Shown one piece after another: positions 1-7,400 of a DNA stretch of 8,721 nucleotides. This stretch comes from Dysgonamonadaceae bacterium (GTDB lineage Bacteria > Bacteroidota > Bacteroidia > Bacteroidales > Azobacteroidaceae): contig JAITCT010000274.1 of assembly GCA_031282925.1 (NCBI GenBank), positions 1-8,721 of the forward strand, given 5' to 3'. Each line of letters opens with the position of its first letter. The first letter of the stretch is position 1. The position numbers and the translations under genes were made by a program. The notes beneath the pieces were generated by a model. That model saw only the letters and a program-made list of their open reading frames with translations. It was not told the DNA's origin and did not search any database.

Positions 1-357
1 AATTGCACCGTTCGGGCAAATTTCCGAACAAACCGTACATTCGTAATTACAAAAGGCCGATTCGTAAAACGTCAAATGCGGTTTGAAAGCGTAATCCCAT
101 CCGAAGTTAAATCCCGCAGGTTTAAGGATTTGTTGCGGACAATGCGTAATACACAAATGACAAGCCGTACAATGTATTTTGAAATGCGCCAAAACTTTGG
201 ATCCCGGAGGCGTAACATGTGTGAGTTTGGTAACGTCCAACGTTTCGTCTTTTTTTGCCCAGGCAGGAATAAACGGAAGCGTTGCTATCGCACCGGCGCC
301 TGTCAAAAGGAAAGAACGGCGTGAACAACGGTAATTCAAATTGTCGCATCCTGTCAT
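1..357 (-). CDS. Second, divergent copy of Tat-exported 4Fe-4S ferredoxin, 3' end outside the window
   Basis: Read on the minus strand from ATG at 357-355, the frame stays open for 119 codons to the window edge, so the gene is partial. It has a twin-arginine signal (SRRSFLLTG, residues 12-20), a hydrophobic stretch ending near AWA (32-34), and two cysteine sets: C63/C66/C69/C73 and C103/C107/C110/C114. It aligns without gaps to residues 1-119 of the plus-strand gene at 444-1139. There are 21 base differences, about half of them synonymous, and 8 amino-acid changes (R11C, T35K, N36K, S37D, V40L, P47H, S55V, K61I in this copy). All cysteines and the RR pair are kept, which suggests selection on a coding sequence rather than random errors. 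The role is presumably periplasmic electron transfer. Whether the copy is complete beyond the edge, or is an assembly artefact, cannot be seen. Confidence 0.72.
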   Translation of the reverse strand, partial: MTGCDNLNYRCSRRSFLLTGAGAIATLPFIPAWAKKDETLDVTKLTHVTPPGSKVLAHFKIHCTACHLCITHCPQQILKPAGFNFGWDYAFKPHLTFYESAFCNYECTVCSEICPNGAI

Positions 358-389
358 TGTCCCTGTCATTGGCTTCCGCCGAACGTTGT

Positions 390-444
390 TTCCCGCGAAA
401 GCGGGAATCCCCCGATTATCATGAGATTCCCGCTTTCGCGGGAA
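390..444. repeat. dRS3-like double hairpin in the palindrome spacer
   Basis: A perfect 20-bp inverted repeat (390-409 and 425-444) has a 15-nt loop. Each arm is itself a hairpin: TTCCCGC-GAAA-GCGGGAA on the left and TTCCCGC-TTTC-GCGGGAA on the right. The right arm (426-445) matches the form ATTCCC-N8-GGGAAT, the consensus of the Neisseria dRS3 repeat. That is a resemblance in form only and does not imply Neisseria. The ATG of the plus-strand ferredoxin begins at its last base. Two copies of CAATGACAGG (read on the minus strand) lie just left of it, around 349-369. Confidence 0.85.
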
Positions 445-1139
445 TGACAGGATGCGACAATTTGAATTACCGTCGTTCACGCCGTTCTTTCCTTTTAACA
501 GGCGCCGGCGCGATAGCAACGCTTCCGTTTATTCCTGCCTGGGCAACAAACAGCGAAACGGTGGATGTTACCAAACTCACGCCTGTTACGCCTCCCGGAT
601 CGAAAAGTTTGGCGCATTTCAAAAAACATTGTACGGCTTGCCATTTGTGCATTACGCATTGTCCACAACAAATCCTCAAACCTGCGGGATTTAACTTCGG
701 ATGGGATTACGCTTTCAAACCGCATTTGACGTTTTACGAATCGGCCTTTTGTAATTACGAATGTACGGTTTGTTCGGAAATTTGCCCAAACGGTGCAATT
801 GAACGGTTAACAGCCGAAGAAAAATCGGTAACTCAAATCGGAATCGCCCGGTTTGACATAGAGCGTTGTGTGGTTTATACCGACCATACTTCCTGCGGCG
901 CCTGTTCGGAACATTGTCCGACACGGGCGGTGAAAATGGAGCCTTACGAAGGCGCTTTGACTTTGCCGCATGTGTATGACGAATTGTGTATCGGTTGTGG
1001 CGGTTGCGAATCGATTTGTCCGGTGCGTCCGGTGAAAGCAATCAATATTCAGGCTGTCGAGGTACATCAAACAGCAAAAAAAGAAAAAGAAGAACAAATT
1101 GAAGAAGTGGATCAGGACAGTTTGGACTTTGGATTTTAA
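444..1139 (+). CDS. Tat-exported ferredoxin-like protein with four [4Fe-4S] sites
   Basis: A 231-aa protein. Residues 12-34 form a twin-arginine signal (SRRSFLLTG, hydrophobic core, AWA end), so export of the folded, cluster-loaded protein is likely. Four cysteine sets follow: C63/66/69/73, C103/107/110/114, C142/151/154/158 and C182/185/188/192, each closing with CP, enough for four [4Fe-4S] clusters. The tail from about 209 is Lys/Glu-rich. From memory, the body matches the C-terminal half of Bacteroidetes 4Fe-4S proteins in which a NapH-like membrane half precedes this internal RR motif. No such half exists here. The ATG at 444 sits in a hairpin arm and is the edge of the inverted duplication, so the gene is probably a 5'-truncated fragment or a rewired stand-alone version. 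An in-frame opening reaches back to 282, but it is antisense to the other copy and not credible. The partner genes downstream are DUF6599 and DUF362. The electron donor and acceptor are unknown. Confidence 0.82.
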   Translation: MTGCDNLNYRRSRRSFLLTGAGAIATLPFIPAWATNSETVDVTKLTPVTPPGSKSLAHFKKHCTACHLCITHCPQQILKPAGFNFGWDYAFKPHLTFYESAFCNYECTVCSEICPNGAIERLTAEEKSVTQIGIARFDIERCVVYTDHTSCGACSEHCPTRAVKMEPYEGALTLPHVYDELCIGCGGCESICPVRPVKAINIQAVEVHQTAKKEKEEQIEEVDQDSLDFGF

Positions 1140-1469
1140 TTATATTATGCCACGAATTAAACACAAATACAATGCTACCAATGGCAACAGCGTTAATTCA
1201 ACCTCACTGCGTCATTGCGAACTGCGAAGCAGTGAAGCAATCCAGGAGGAAAAACATCGCTTGCACCTGGATTGCTTCAGGCTTCGCCTTCGCAATGACG
1301 TCTACATAGAAATAACTTAACATTAGTGAAAAATTAGTGAATTAGTGGCAAAAAAACGTATGAAAACTTATTTTTTTATTTATGCCACTAATTCACGAAT
1401 TAGATACGAATACAATTTAGCGACAAATTAGTGAATTAGCGGCAAAAAAATTTAGCGACAAAAAAACGT
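1140..1469. other. 330-bp intergenic region made mostly of repeats
   Basis: No credible gene. The region holds AT-rich text of the kind GCCACGAATTAAACAC (about 1149-1164), a REP-like hairpin (1210-1300), and direct and inverted copies of a TGAATTAGTGGCA motif together with a duplicated start region (1331-1490). I found no TAnnTTTG box here, so the promoter of the following gene is not identified. Confidence 0.8.
1210..1300. repeat. REP/MITE-like palindromic repeat
   Basis: The left arm 1210-1246 starts CGTCATTGCGAACTGCGAAG. The right arm 1266-1300, read in reverse, starts CGTCATTGCGAAGGCGAAGC, and both arms end GAAGCAATCCAGG. They pair almost completely around a 19-nt loop. The CGTCATTGCGA...GAAGCAATCC pattern resembles dispersed palindromes I recall from many genomes. 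No protein is encoded. It lies between a stop codon and the next gene, a usual place for such elements, and could stabilise a transcript end. Confidence 0.85.
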
Positions 1470-1490
1470 ATGAAAGTTCATTTTTTATTA
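1331..1490. repeat. Direct and inverted repeats, with the DUF6599 start region duplicated
   Basis: GTGAATTAGTGGCA occurs at 1337-1350, inverted at 1383-1396 (perfect), and directly again at 1431-1444 with one change. The block CAAAAAAACGTATGAAA occurs at 1349-1365 and again 110 bp later at 1459-1475, where its ATG is the DUF6599 start. Both copies run on into T-rich sequence. The first copy's ATG (1360) would give a frame that closes after 23 codons at a TAG. Confidence 0.85.
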
Positions 1491-2354
1491 GGAATAATGT
1501 GTTGCTTCAATTCATTCTCTGCAATTGCGGAGAAATTTCCGGCGGACAGTCTGCCGGAACAGTTTCAGTCTTACCGTGCTACCGACCAGTTGAATTATAC
1601 GGAAAAAGAATTGTATGATTATATCAACGGAGGTGCGGAGTTGTATCTTTCCTACGGTTTGGCGAGCATGACCGGTTGCAAATACAGCGGGGAAAACCTG
1701 CCGCAGGTAACGGTGGAAATTTACGAAATGACGAGTTCCGAAAATGCTTACGGCGTCTATACGCAGAGCCGCGACAAAGAGGAATATGACTACGGACAGG
1801 GTTCGCAAAGTTTTCTTGATTTCATCCTGTTTTGGAAAGACTGTTACTTTGTGATTGTCAATACGCAGGAAATTGTTCCGGAAAGCGAAAAAGCGATTAA
1901 ATACCTGGCGGAACTCAGCGACCGGGTGATTCCATCTACTGGATAGACGCCCGCTATTATCAACGATTTACCGAAAGAAAACTTAGTTCCTGCCGGTTTC
2001 CTGTATTTTCATCACTACATTTGGTTGAACGCATATTATTTCATTGCCGACCATAATATTCTCAATATTGATGAACACACAGATGCCGTTTTGGCCAAAT
2101 ACGGCGATGCCGCCGACCGCCTGTATCTTCTTCTGGTAGAGTATCCCGACGAAGAGAAAGCTGCGGAAGCCTGCGCCCGCTTCCGGGAAAAATACGCTCC
2201 CGAATTGAATCCGCTTGACCCGTTTGTCCGTTTGGAAGACGGCTCCTGGTTTTCCACATGGAAGCAAGGAAAGAAATTAGGCGCTGTTTTCAACGGAAAT
2301 ACACGCGAGAAGACGGAAGAATTATTAAAAATGAGTAAACAAGTTGATGAGTAA
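1470..2354 (+). pseudogene. DUF6599-family secreted protein, interrupted by one in-frame TAG
   Basis: From ATG 1470 the frame reads through a signal peptide (residues 1-20, probable cut at AIA-EK) and a body with LYDYINGGAELYLSYG (48-63) and VEIYEM...ENAYGVYTQSR. I recognise these as features of the DUF6599 family. TAG at 1944-1946 (codon 159) stops it. The same frame then continues without a gap, through PAGFLYFHHYIW and LNAYYFIADHNIL, to TAA at 2352-2354, giving 294 codons if read through. Because the frame is preserved, a single base change such as AAG or GAG to TAG explains the break better than an indel. A TTG at 2025 could be called as the start of the second part, but it lies mid-domain. 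The final residues (MSKQVDE) are encoded in repeat sequence. The function is unknown. Neighbouring ferredoxin and DUF362 genes suggest a shared exported system. Confidence 0.78.
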
Positions 2355-2412
2355 ACGAATAAACGACGTGCAGCAATTCTCGTTTACTTGTCAACTCGTT
2401 TACTCGTCAACT
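2342..2412. repeat. Hairpin and tandem repeat between DUF6599 and DUF362
   Basis: AGTTGATGAGTAAACGA (2342-2358) pairs with 2396-2412 with one mismatch over 17 bp. Within the right part a 16-bp unit, CTCGTTTACTTGTCAA, is repeated in tandem (2379-2394 and 2395-2410, one change). The repeat covers the DUF6599 stop codon. No T-run follows, so it is not a classical terminator. It could act as an mRNA processing or stability element. Confidence 0.8.
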
Positions 2413-2428
2413 AATAAAATAAAAAGTT

Positions 2429-3334
2429 ATGGAAAAAGTAATCACTCGACGCGATTTAATTAAAAAAACAGCCATATTGGCTGTCGGCGGCAGTATCCTG
2501 ATGAACCGTCCGCTCGAATCCTGGGCTTGGGGAACAGACACCCAAGCGACGAAAAAAAGTAAAATCGTTCTCATCCGCGACCAAAAACTGTTTGCCGGCG
2601 GCAATCAACCCGATGCGGCAATCAGCAGTCAAATGCTGGATAAAGCGATTTGCGAACTTACCGGAGAAAAAAACGCTAAAAGCGCTTGGGCGTCTATCAT
2701 CAAACCTTCGGACGTGGTTGGAATCAAGACGAATGTCTGGAACAAATTCCCAACGCCGGAAACAGTTAATGAAATCCTGAAAGAAAAAGTACTTCAGGCC
2801 GGCGTTAGCGAAGAAAACGTAAGCGTTAAAGACAGAGGCGTACTGGACGATCCCGTTTTCCAGCGGGCAACGGCTTTGATTAACGTCCGTCCGATGCGTA
2901 CCCATGCCTGGTCGGGAGTTGGTTCGTGCATCAAAAATTACATCATGTTTTCCCCCAAGCCGTCGTCGTATCATGACGATTCATGCGCAAGTCTGGCCGC
3001 TTTGTATGATTTGCCTTTTGTGAAAGGGAAAACAAAACTTTGTATCTTGATTATGTTCAATCCCCTGTTCCATCACCGGACAGCGCAGGACGCTTCGGAA
3101 GAATACATGTGGAAATACAGCGGACTGATTGCCGGTTTCGACCCTGTCGCCGTGGATTCGGTAGGATTGCGGATTATACAGGGGAAACGGAATGCATTCT
3201 TCGGAGAAGACCGTCCGTTAAATCCGCCGGCCAAACACATCGAACTGGCCGATACCCGCTATCATCTGGGAAATGCAGATCCGGCCAAAATAGATCTGGT
3301 TAAATTAGGTTGGGACGAAGAATCTTTTGTTTGA
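2429..3334 (+). CDS. Tat-exported DUF362 domain protein
   Basis: A 301-aa protein. It opens with a twin-arginine signal: T-R7-R8-D-L-I-K, a hydrophobic stretch (14-26), then a likely cut near WAWG (32-35). The body carries marks of DUF362: NVRPMRTHAWSGVGSCIKNY (TH at 158-159, then the SGV...KN pattern) and a GFDPVAVDS motif (D238, D243) near the C-terminus. The family is uncharacterised. Members often occur with or fused to ferredoxin domains, so a redox or metal-related role outside the cytoplasm is an inference. No cysteine cluster motif is seen; the cysteines are scattered. ATG 2429 follows an A-rich leader (AAATAAAAAGTT), normal for Bacteroidetes, 74 bp after the DUF6599 frame ends. Transcription from upstream is plausible. 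The gene itself looks intact although its neighbours are damaged. Confidence 0.86.
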   Translation: MEKVITRRDLIKKTAILAVGGSILMNRPLESWAWGTDTQATKKSKIVLIRDQKLFAGGNQPDAAISSQMLDKAICELTGEKNAKSAWASIIKPSDVVGIKTNVWNKFPTPETVNEILKEKVLQAGVSEENVSVKDRGVLDDPVFQRATALINVRPMRTHAWSGVGSCIKNYIMFSPKPSSYHDDSCASLAALYDLPFVKGKTKLCILIMFNPLFHHRTAQDASEEYMWKYSGLIAGFDPVAVDSVGLRIIQGKRNAFFGEDRPLNPPAKHIELADTRYHLGNADPAKIDLVKLGWDEESFV

Positions 3335-3343
3335 GATTAATTA

Positions 3344-3388
3344 GATTGTGCGGTATGGTTTTGTGCATTATTTTGCACCCGCACAATC
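3344..3388. repeat. Nested hairpin after DUF362 (possible transcript end)
   Basis: The outer stem GATTGTGCGG (3344-3353) pairs perfectly with CCGCACAATC (3379-3388). The inner stem GTGCA (3363-3367) pairs with TGCAC (3374-3378). It starts 10 bp after the DUF362 stop and ends 13 bp before the mscS ATG. No T-run follows, so intrinsic termination is uncertain. Together with the separate promoter need of mscS, it suggests a transcription unit boundary. Confidence 0.6.
3348..3367 (+). repeat. 20-bp direct repeat, copy 1 (left of mscS)
   Basis: GTGCGGTATGGTTTTGTGCA here recurs at 4291-4310 as GTGCGGCACGGTTTTGTGCA, with 2 differences. The two copies flank the MscS gene in the same orientation. Both are followed within about 15 bp by another TGCA-type word. 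Confidence 0.75.
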
Positions 3389-3401
3389 ATATTGAAAAAT
3401 T

Positions 3402-4268
3402 ATGGATTCGTTAAAGGATATCGAAAACATTTCCTGGTGGGAAAACACATTGCATACGCTAAGAGACAATGTACTGAATTTCGGACTGCATTTGCTCCTG
3501 TGTATTGTAATTTATTTTGTTGGCCGCAAACTCATCAAATATGTCAAAGTATTTGTAAACAAACTGTTGAGCAGGCAAAACTTTGATCCGTCGGTTGTTT
3601 CTTTTCTAAAAAGCGTGATTGATATTGTCCTGACTGCGGCTTTATTGATTACAATTGTCAATATTCTGGGGATAAACAACAGTTCGTTTGTCGCAATTCT
3701 TGCATCGGCGGGCGTTGCCATGGGTATGGCAATGAGCGGTACTTTGCAAAATTTTGCAGGCGGAGTGATGATTCTGGTATTCCGGCCTTACCGGATAGGC
3801 GATTACATTCAGGCACAGGGACAGGAAGGAACCGTAAAAGAAATTCATATTTTCAATACGGAAATTACGACAATTGACAACAAAACGGTTTTTATTCCCA
3901 ATGGAGGATTAAGTTCGAATGTAATCGTCAATTACAATAATGAAAATACACGGAGGATTGATATGGTGATTGGCGTCGAATACGGTACCGATTATGATTT
4001 TGCCAAATCAACGATAAAAGATATTCTTCAGTCGGATGAACGGATTGAACTCAATCCGGCGCCGTTTATCGCCTTGAAAACCTTGAATGAAAGTTCGGTG
4101 GACATTTTGATTCGGGTGTGGGTAAATACCTCCGATTATTGGGATGTTTATTTCAATCTCAATGAACAAATCTATAAAATATTCGGAAAGAAAGGGATAG
4201 GAATCCCTTTCCCGCAGATGACAGTGCATTGGGCAGAGAAAGACCGACATTCGTTTCCGCCTCTTTGA
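3402..4268 (+). CDS. mscS: MscS-family small-conductance mechanosensitive channel
   Basis: A 288-aa inner-membrane protein, close to the 286 aa of E. coli MscS. Three hydrophobic segments: about 28-45, 68-90 and the pore helix about 96-125. The pore motif ASAGVAMGMAMSGTLQNFAGG (101-121) keeps the family's alternating small/large pattern and is followed by MILVFRPYRIGDYI, which leads into the beta domain. The C-terminal domain closes with GIPFPQMTVHW, a usual MscS ending. It opens under membrane tension to release solutes during osmotic downshock. By my alignment the numbering matches E. coli directly, so the hydrophobic constriction positions L105 and L109 are V105 and M109 here, while G108, G113, N117 and G121 are kept. 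ATG 3402 follows an A-rich leader (GAAAAATT). Confidence in the family is high. Gating behaviour cannot be judged. Confidence 0.93.
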   Translation: MDSLKDIENISWWENTLHTLRDNVLNFGLHLLLCIVIYFVGRKLIKYVKVFVNKLLSRQNFDPSVVSFLKSVIDIVLTAALLITIVNILGINNSSFVAILASAGVAMGMAMSGTLQNFAGGVMILVFRPYRIGDYIQAQGQEGTVKEIHIFNTEITTIDNKTVFIPNGGLSSNVIVNYNNENTRRIDMVIGVEYGTDYDFAKSTIKDILQSDERIELNPAPFIALKTLNESSVDILIRVWVNTSDYWDVYFNLNEQIYKIFGKKGIGIPFPQMTVHWAEKDRHSFPPL

Positions 4269-4290
4269 CGGGTTATGAGATCGCCGCCGG

Positions 4291-4310
4291 GTGCGGCACG
4301 GTTTTGTGCA
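4291..4310 (+). repeat. 20-bp direct repeat, copy 2 (right of mscS)
   Basis: GTGCGGCACGGTTTTGTGCA, the partner of 3348-3367. It starts 22 bp after the mscS stop. The GTG at its start opens a longer helicase frame, but the sequence is explained as a repeat and not as coding. Confidence 0.75.
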
Positions 4311-4375
4311 TCGGGTGCAACTGAATTTTACCGAAAAATCTTTATCCCGCCTGCATACAACCGAAAAAAATCATG

Positions 4376-4383
4376 TAAATTTG
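4376..4383 (+). promoter_or_regulatory. Candidate Bacteroidetes -7 box for the helicase gene
   Basis: TAAATTTG matches TAnnTTTG, the -7 consensus of the main Bacteroidetes sigma factor. It lies 39 bp before ATG 4423, so transcription would start near 4390 with a leader of roughly 30 nt. I see no clear -33 TTG element at the right distance, so support is partial. It favours ATG 4423 over the upstream GTG. Confidence 0.45.
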
Positions 4384-4422
4384 CAGTTCAAATGTCATCA
4401 ATTTATAAATTACAACCAAATA

Positions 4423-7400
4423 ATGGCAGAAAAATTCGTCAAAACCTTGTGGGGAGAACACTGGCTACGCTCCCTTACAAATATGGACTACGGCAGCCGC
4501 TTGCTGCGGGGGGTTGCTCATGCCCGTAACAACCATGTAAAAAACCTTAGAATTAACCGGTACTACATCACGGCCAAAGTTTTCGGCACCCGCAAGACGC
4601 CATACCGGATAACAATTTTTTCAACTCCGCCGGCCGAAGAACAAATCAACCGGTTAATGGCGGAAATTATCAAACGTCCGTCCGTGATAGCCAAGCTGCT
4701 GAACGGCGAACTTGACCCCGTTATTCTGTCTATAGTCAACGCGCCGGACGCAAATATCTTTCCGAGCCGGTGGACGGATTTCAACATGCAATGCTCCTGC
4801 CACGACCGGACGCCATGCAAACACGTGGCTGCGGTTGTTTACATGCTGAGCCGTGAAATAAACAACAATCCCCTGCTGTTTTTCGAGGTACGCGGACTTG
4901 ATTTGTTTGATGAACTGAGAAAACGCGGCATCTATATCTACAACCAAAGGAATACGGCAGTCCATCAGCTTAGCATGTTGTGGAAAATCAAAGAATCAGC
5001 GCCGGAAGATGTTCCCGAAGACGCTGTGTACAGGCGGATAGATTTCTCGCAGCTGCAAAACATCTCGGAAGCCCTGATACAGTTGTTGCCCGATGCGCCG
5101 CTGTTTTATCCTTCCGGAAACTTCCGCGACAGGTATGCGGCGCAACTCGGCCGCATAACCGTAAACGCAGGTCGAATCCTTTCCAACCGCATTAAGTTTG
5201 ATACGTTTTTCCTCCCGCCGGACAAGCAGGCTATCACCGGCCGGACTACTTTGGGGCTGGTCATTGACGAAGATAACCGATTGAAAATTACCGGTGAGAA
5301 CCACGAATTTAAGAACCTCGACAACCTGATTGCCGCGCTTTTTGAACTGAATCCCGATCTGTTGCCCGACCTGCAACCATCCGTTGCCGCGTTTCACAAA
5401 ATACTGATGGCTTCGCTGCATCTGTCGGCCAACGGGATGATTATCCCGCAAATCGTGCAGTTGGACAGCAGAGGGTATATTATCCGCTGGCTGCCTGCCT
5501 TGCTGGACAACCGCGTGAAAGACCTGGTCGAAAAATTATCCGGAATCCTCCCCGGTAATTTGCTGCTTGCGCAAACCATATTCCGGAGAAGAAGACAAAT
5601 GTTGCCGCTCGAAAACCAGACTGCCGAACTTTTATCGCTCTTTATCGGGCGAATGGTTGCGCTCTTTTCGCGATCAACGGACGAGTTATTCAACGCCCTG
5701 TTTTTCAAAGCCCGCCCGTATGCTTTTATTTTCGCCGGCGAAGACGGCTTGCCCGGCAAAATAAAAGTCTGGTTAGACAGCTATTACCTGACTTCGGAAA
5801 CCTACAAACCCGTCATCACGATTTCGGAATTACCCGGCGAACAGTTTGATGTGCAAATAAGTGTGGAAGATACGGCGAATGTCGAACAGCTGCCCGTTCC
5901 GCTGGAAGATATATTGACGCAAACGCAGTACGAAAGGCAGCGTTATCATATTTTACGGGGCGTTTTGTTGCTCGCGCCTTTTATCCGCGGCCTGGACGAG
6001 CATGTCAACGGGGGAGGCAATACGCCCATCCGTTTTTCCAACAGCGAATTTGCCCCCTTCCTGACGGATGTGCTTCCCGCCGTCCGCCTGCTTGACGTCA
6101 AAATCATGCTGCCCAAATCTTTGCAGGAACTGTTGCGTCCCAAAGCATCGGTCAAATTAAAAAGGAAATCCTCCTCGCAGGCTTATGTCCGTCTGGACGA
6201 TTTGCTTGATTTTGACTGGCAGGTGGCCGTTGGCGATGACGTTATTTCGCCCGACGAGTTCGACAAGCTGTTGAACAGGGCTTCGCGGCTTTTCAAATTC
6301 AAAGAAAGATATATCTATGTGAGCGACGCCGACATCGAAAAGTTGCAGAAAGCGCTTACAAGTAACAAGCCGATTTCTTCCTGCCAGCTGTTGCAGACAG
6401 CCCTGTCGGAAGAATACGAAGGAGCGGCGGTGCTGCTGACAAACGAAGTAAGGAAACTGATACAGGAATTGAGCGTTACCGAATACATCCCTCTGCCGCA
6501 AGGCCTGAATGCCGAACTCCGTCCCTACCAGCAACGCGGCTTTTCGTGGCTGTACCGCAACAGCCGTATCGGATTCGGCAGCATCATCGCTGACGACATG
6601 GGGCTTGGGAAAACATTGCAGGTCATTTCCGTTTTATTGAAATTCAAGGAAGAAAATGCCATTGACAAAAGGTATAAAGCCCTGGTGGTAGTTCCAACGG
6701 GTTTGCTGACCAACTGGCAGGCGGAAATCGCCAAATTCGCTCCTTCGCTTTCGTCGTATATTTACCACGGTGCAACCCGCGATATGGAACAGTTTGACGC
6801 CGACGTCATGCTGACCACCTACGGCGTGCTGCGCAGCGACGCCGACCGGCTCAAAAAACAAAAGTGGCGGGTGATGATTATCGACGAAGCGCAGAACATC
6901 AAAAACTACGATACGGCGCAGTCGAAAGCCGTAAAAAGCATCCCCTCGAATATCCGTATTGCCATGAGCGGGACGCCGGTCGAAAACCGCCTCTCGGAGT
7001 TCTGGTCTATCATGGATTACGCCAACAAAGGCTACCTGGGCAACATCAAGGCATTTAAAGACGACTATGCCAGTCCCATACAGGTATTCAACGACGAACA
7101 GGTTGCGGCTAAATTCCGGAAAATTACCTCTCCTTTTATGATGCGGCGCATGAAGTCGGACAAAACCATCATTTCCGACCTGCCCGATAAAATCGAACAG
7201 AATCAGTTTGCCCTGCTTACCGGGCAACAGGCGGCTTTGTACGAAAAAACCATGCGGGCGGCCATGGAAGAAATCGAAGGTTGCGCAGGCTTCGACTCGC
7301 AAACGCTTTTCAAACGGCAGGGGCTGGTGCTGCAAATGATTCTTGCCCTGAAACAGATTTGCAACCATCCTGCACAATTCCTGAAAAACGGGATCTTTGA

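Larger units (their letters stand above)
1..800. repeat. Large inverted duplication (about 358-bp arms, 84-bp spacer)
   Basis: Positions 1-358 are the reverse complement of 443-800 with no gaps, so base p pairs with 801-p. I count 21 mismatches. Symmetry starts one base outside the two ATG codons and continues to the window edge, so the arms may be longer. Mismatches are uneven. In right-arm coordinates there are none in 443-473, 20 in 474-677 and one in 678-800. The spacer 359-442 is unrelated between the sides and carries the short hairpin described separately. Confidence 0.93.

Noticed and set aside
282..443. N-terminal extension of the ferredoxin to 282
   Set aside because: The stretch is antisense to the left gene copy and passes through the spacer hairpin. 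The Tat signal needs a start near 444.
1099..1320. 73-aa frame after the ferredoxin
   Set aside because: It overlaps the end of the ferredoxin gene, and its C-terminal half is encoded by the REP-like hairpin.
2025..2354. Independent small gene starting at TTG 2025
   Set aside because: It is the same frame as the 1470 gene, starts in the middle of conserved sequence, and the frame upstream is open back to the TAG at 1944.
4291..4422. GTG start for the helicase
   Set aside because: The extra 44 residues overlap the 20-bp repeat and show no family likeness. ATG 4423 has a good N-terminus and a plausible -7 box upstream.
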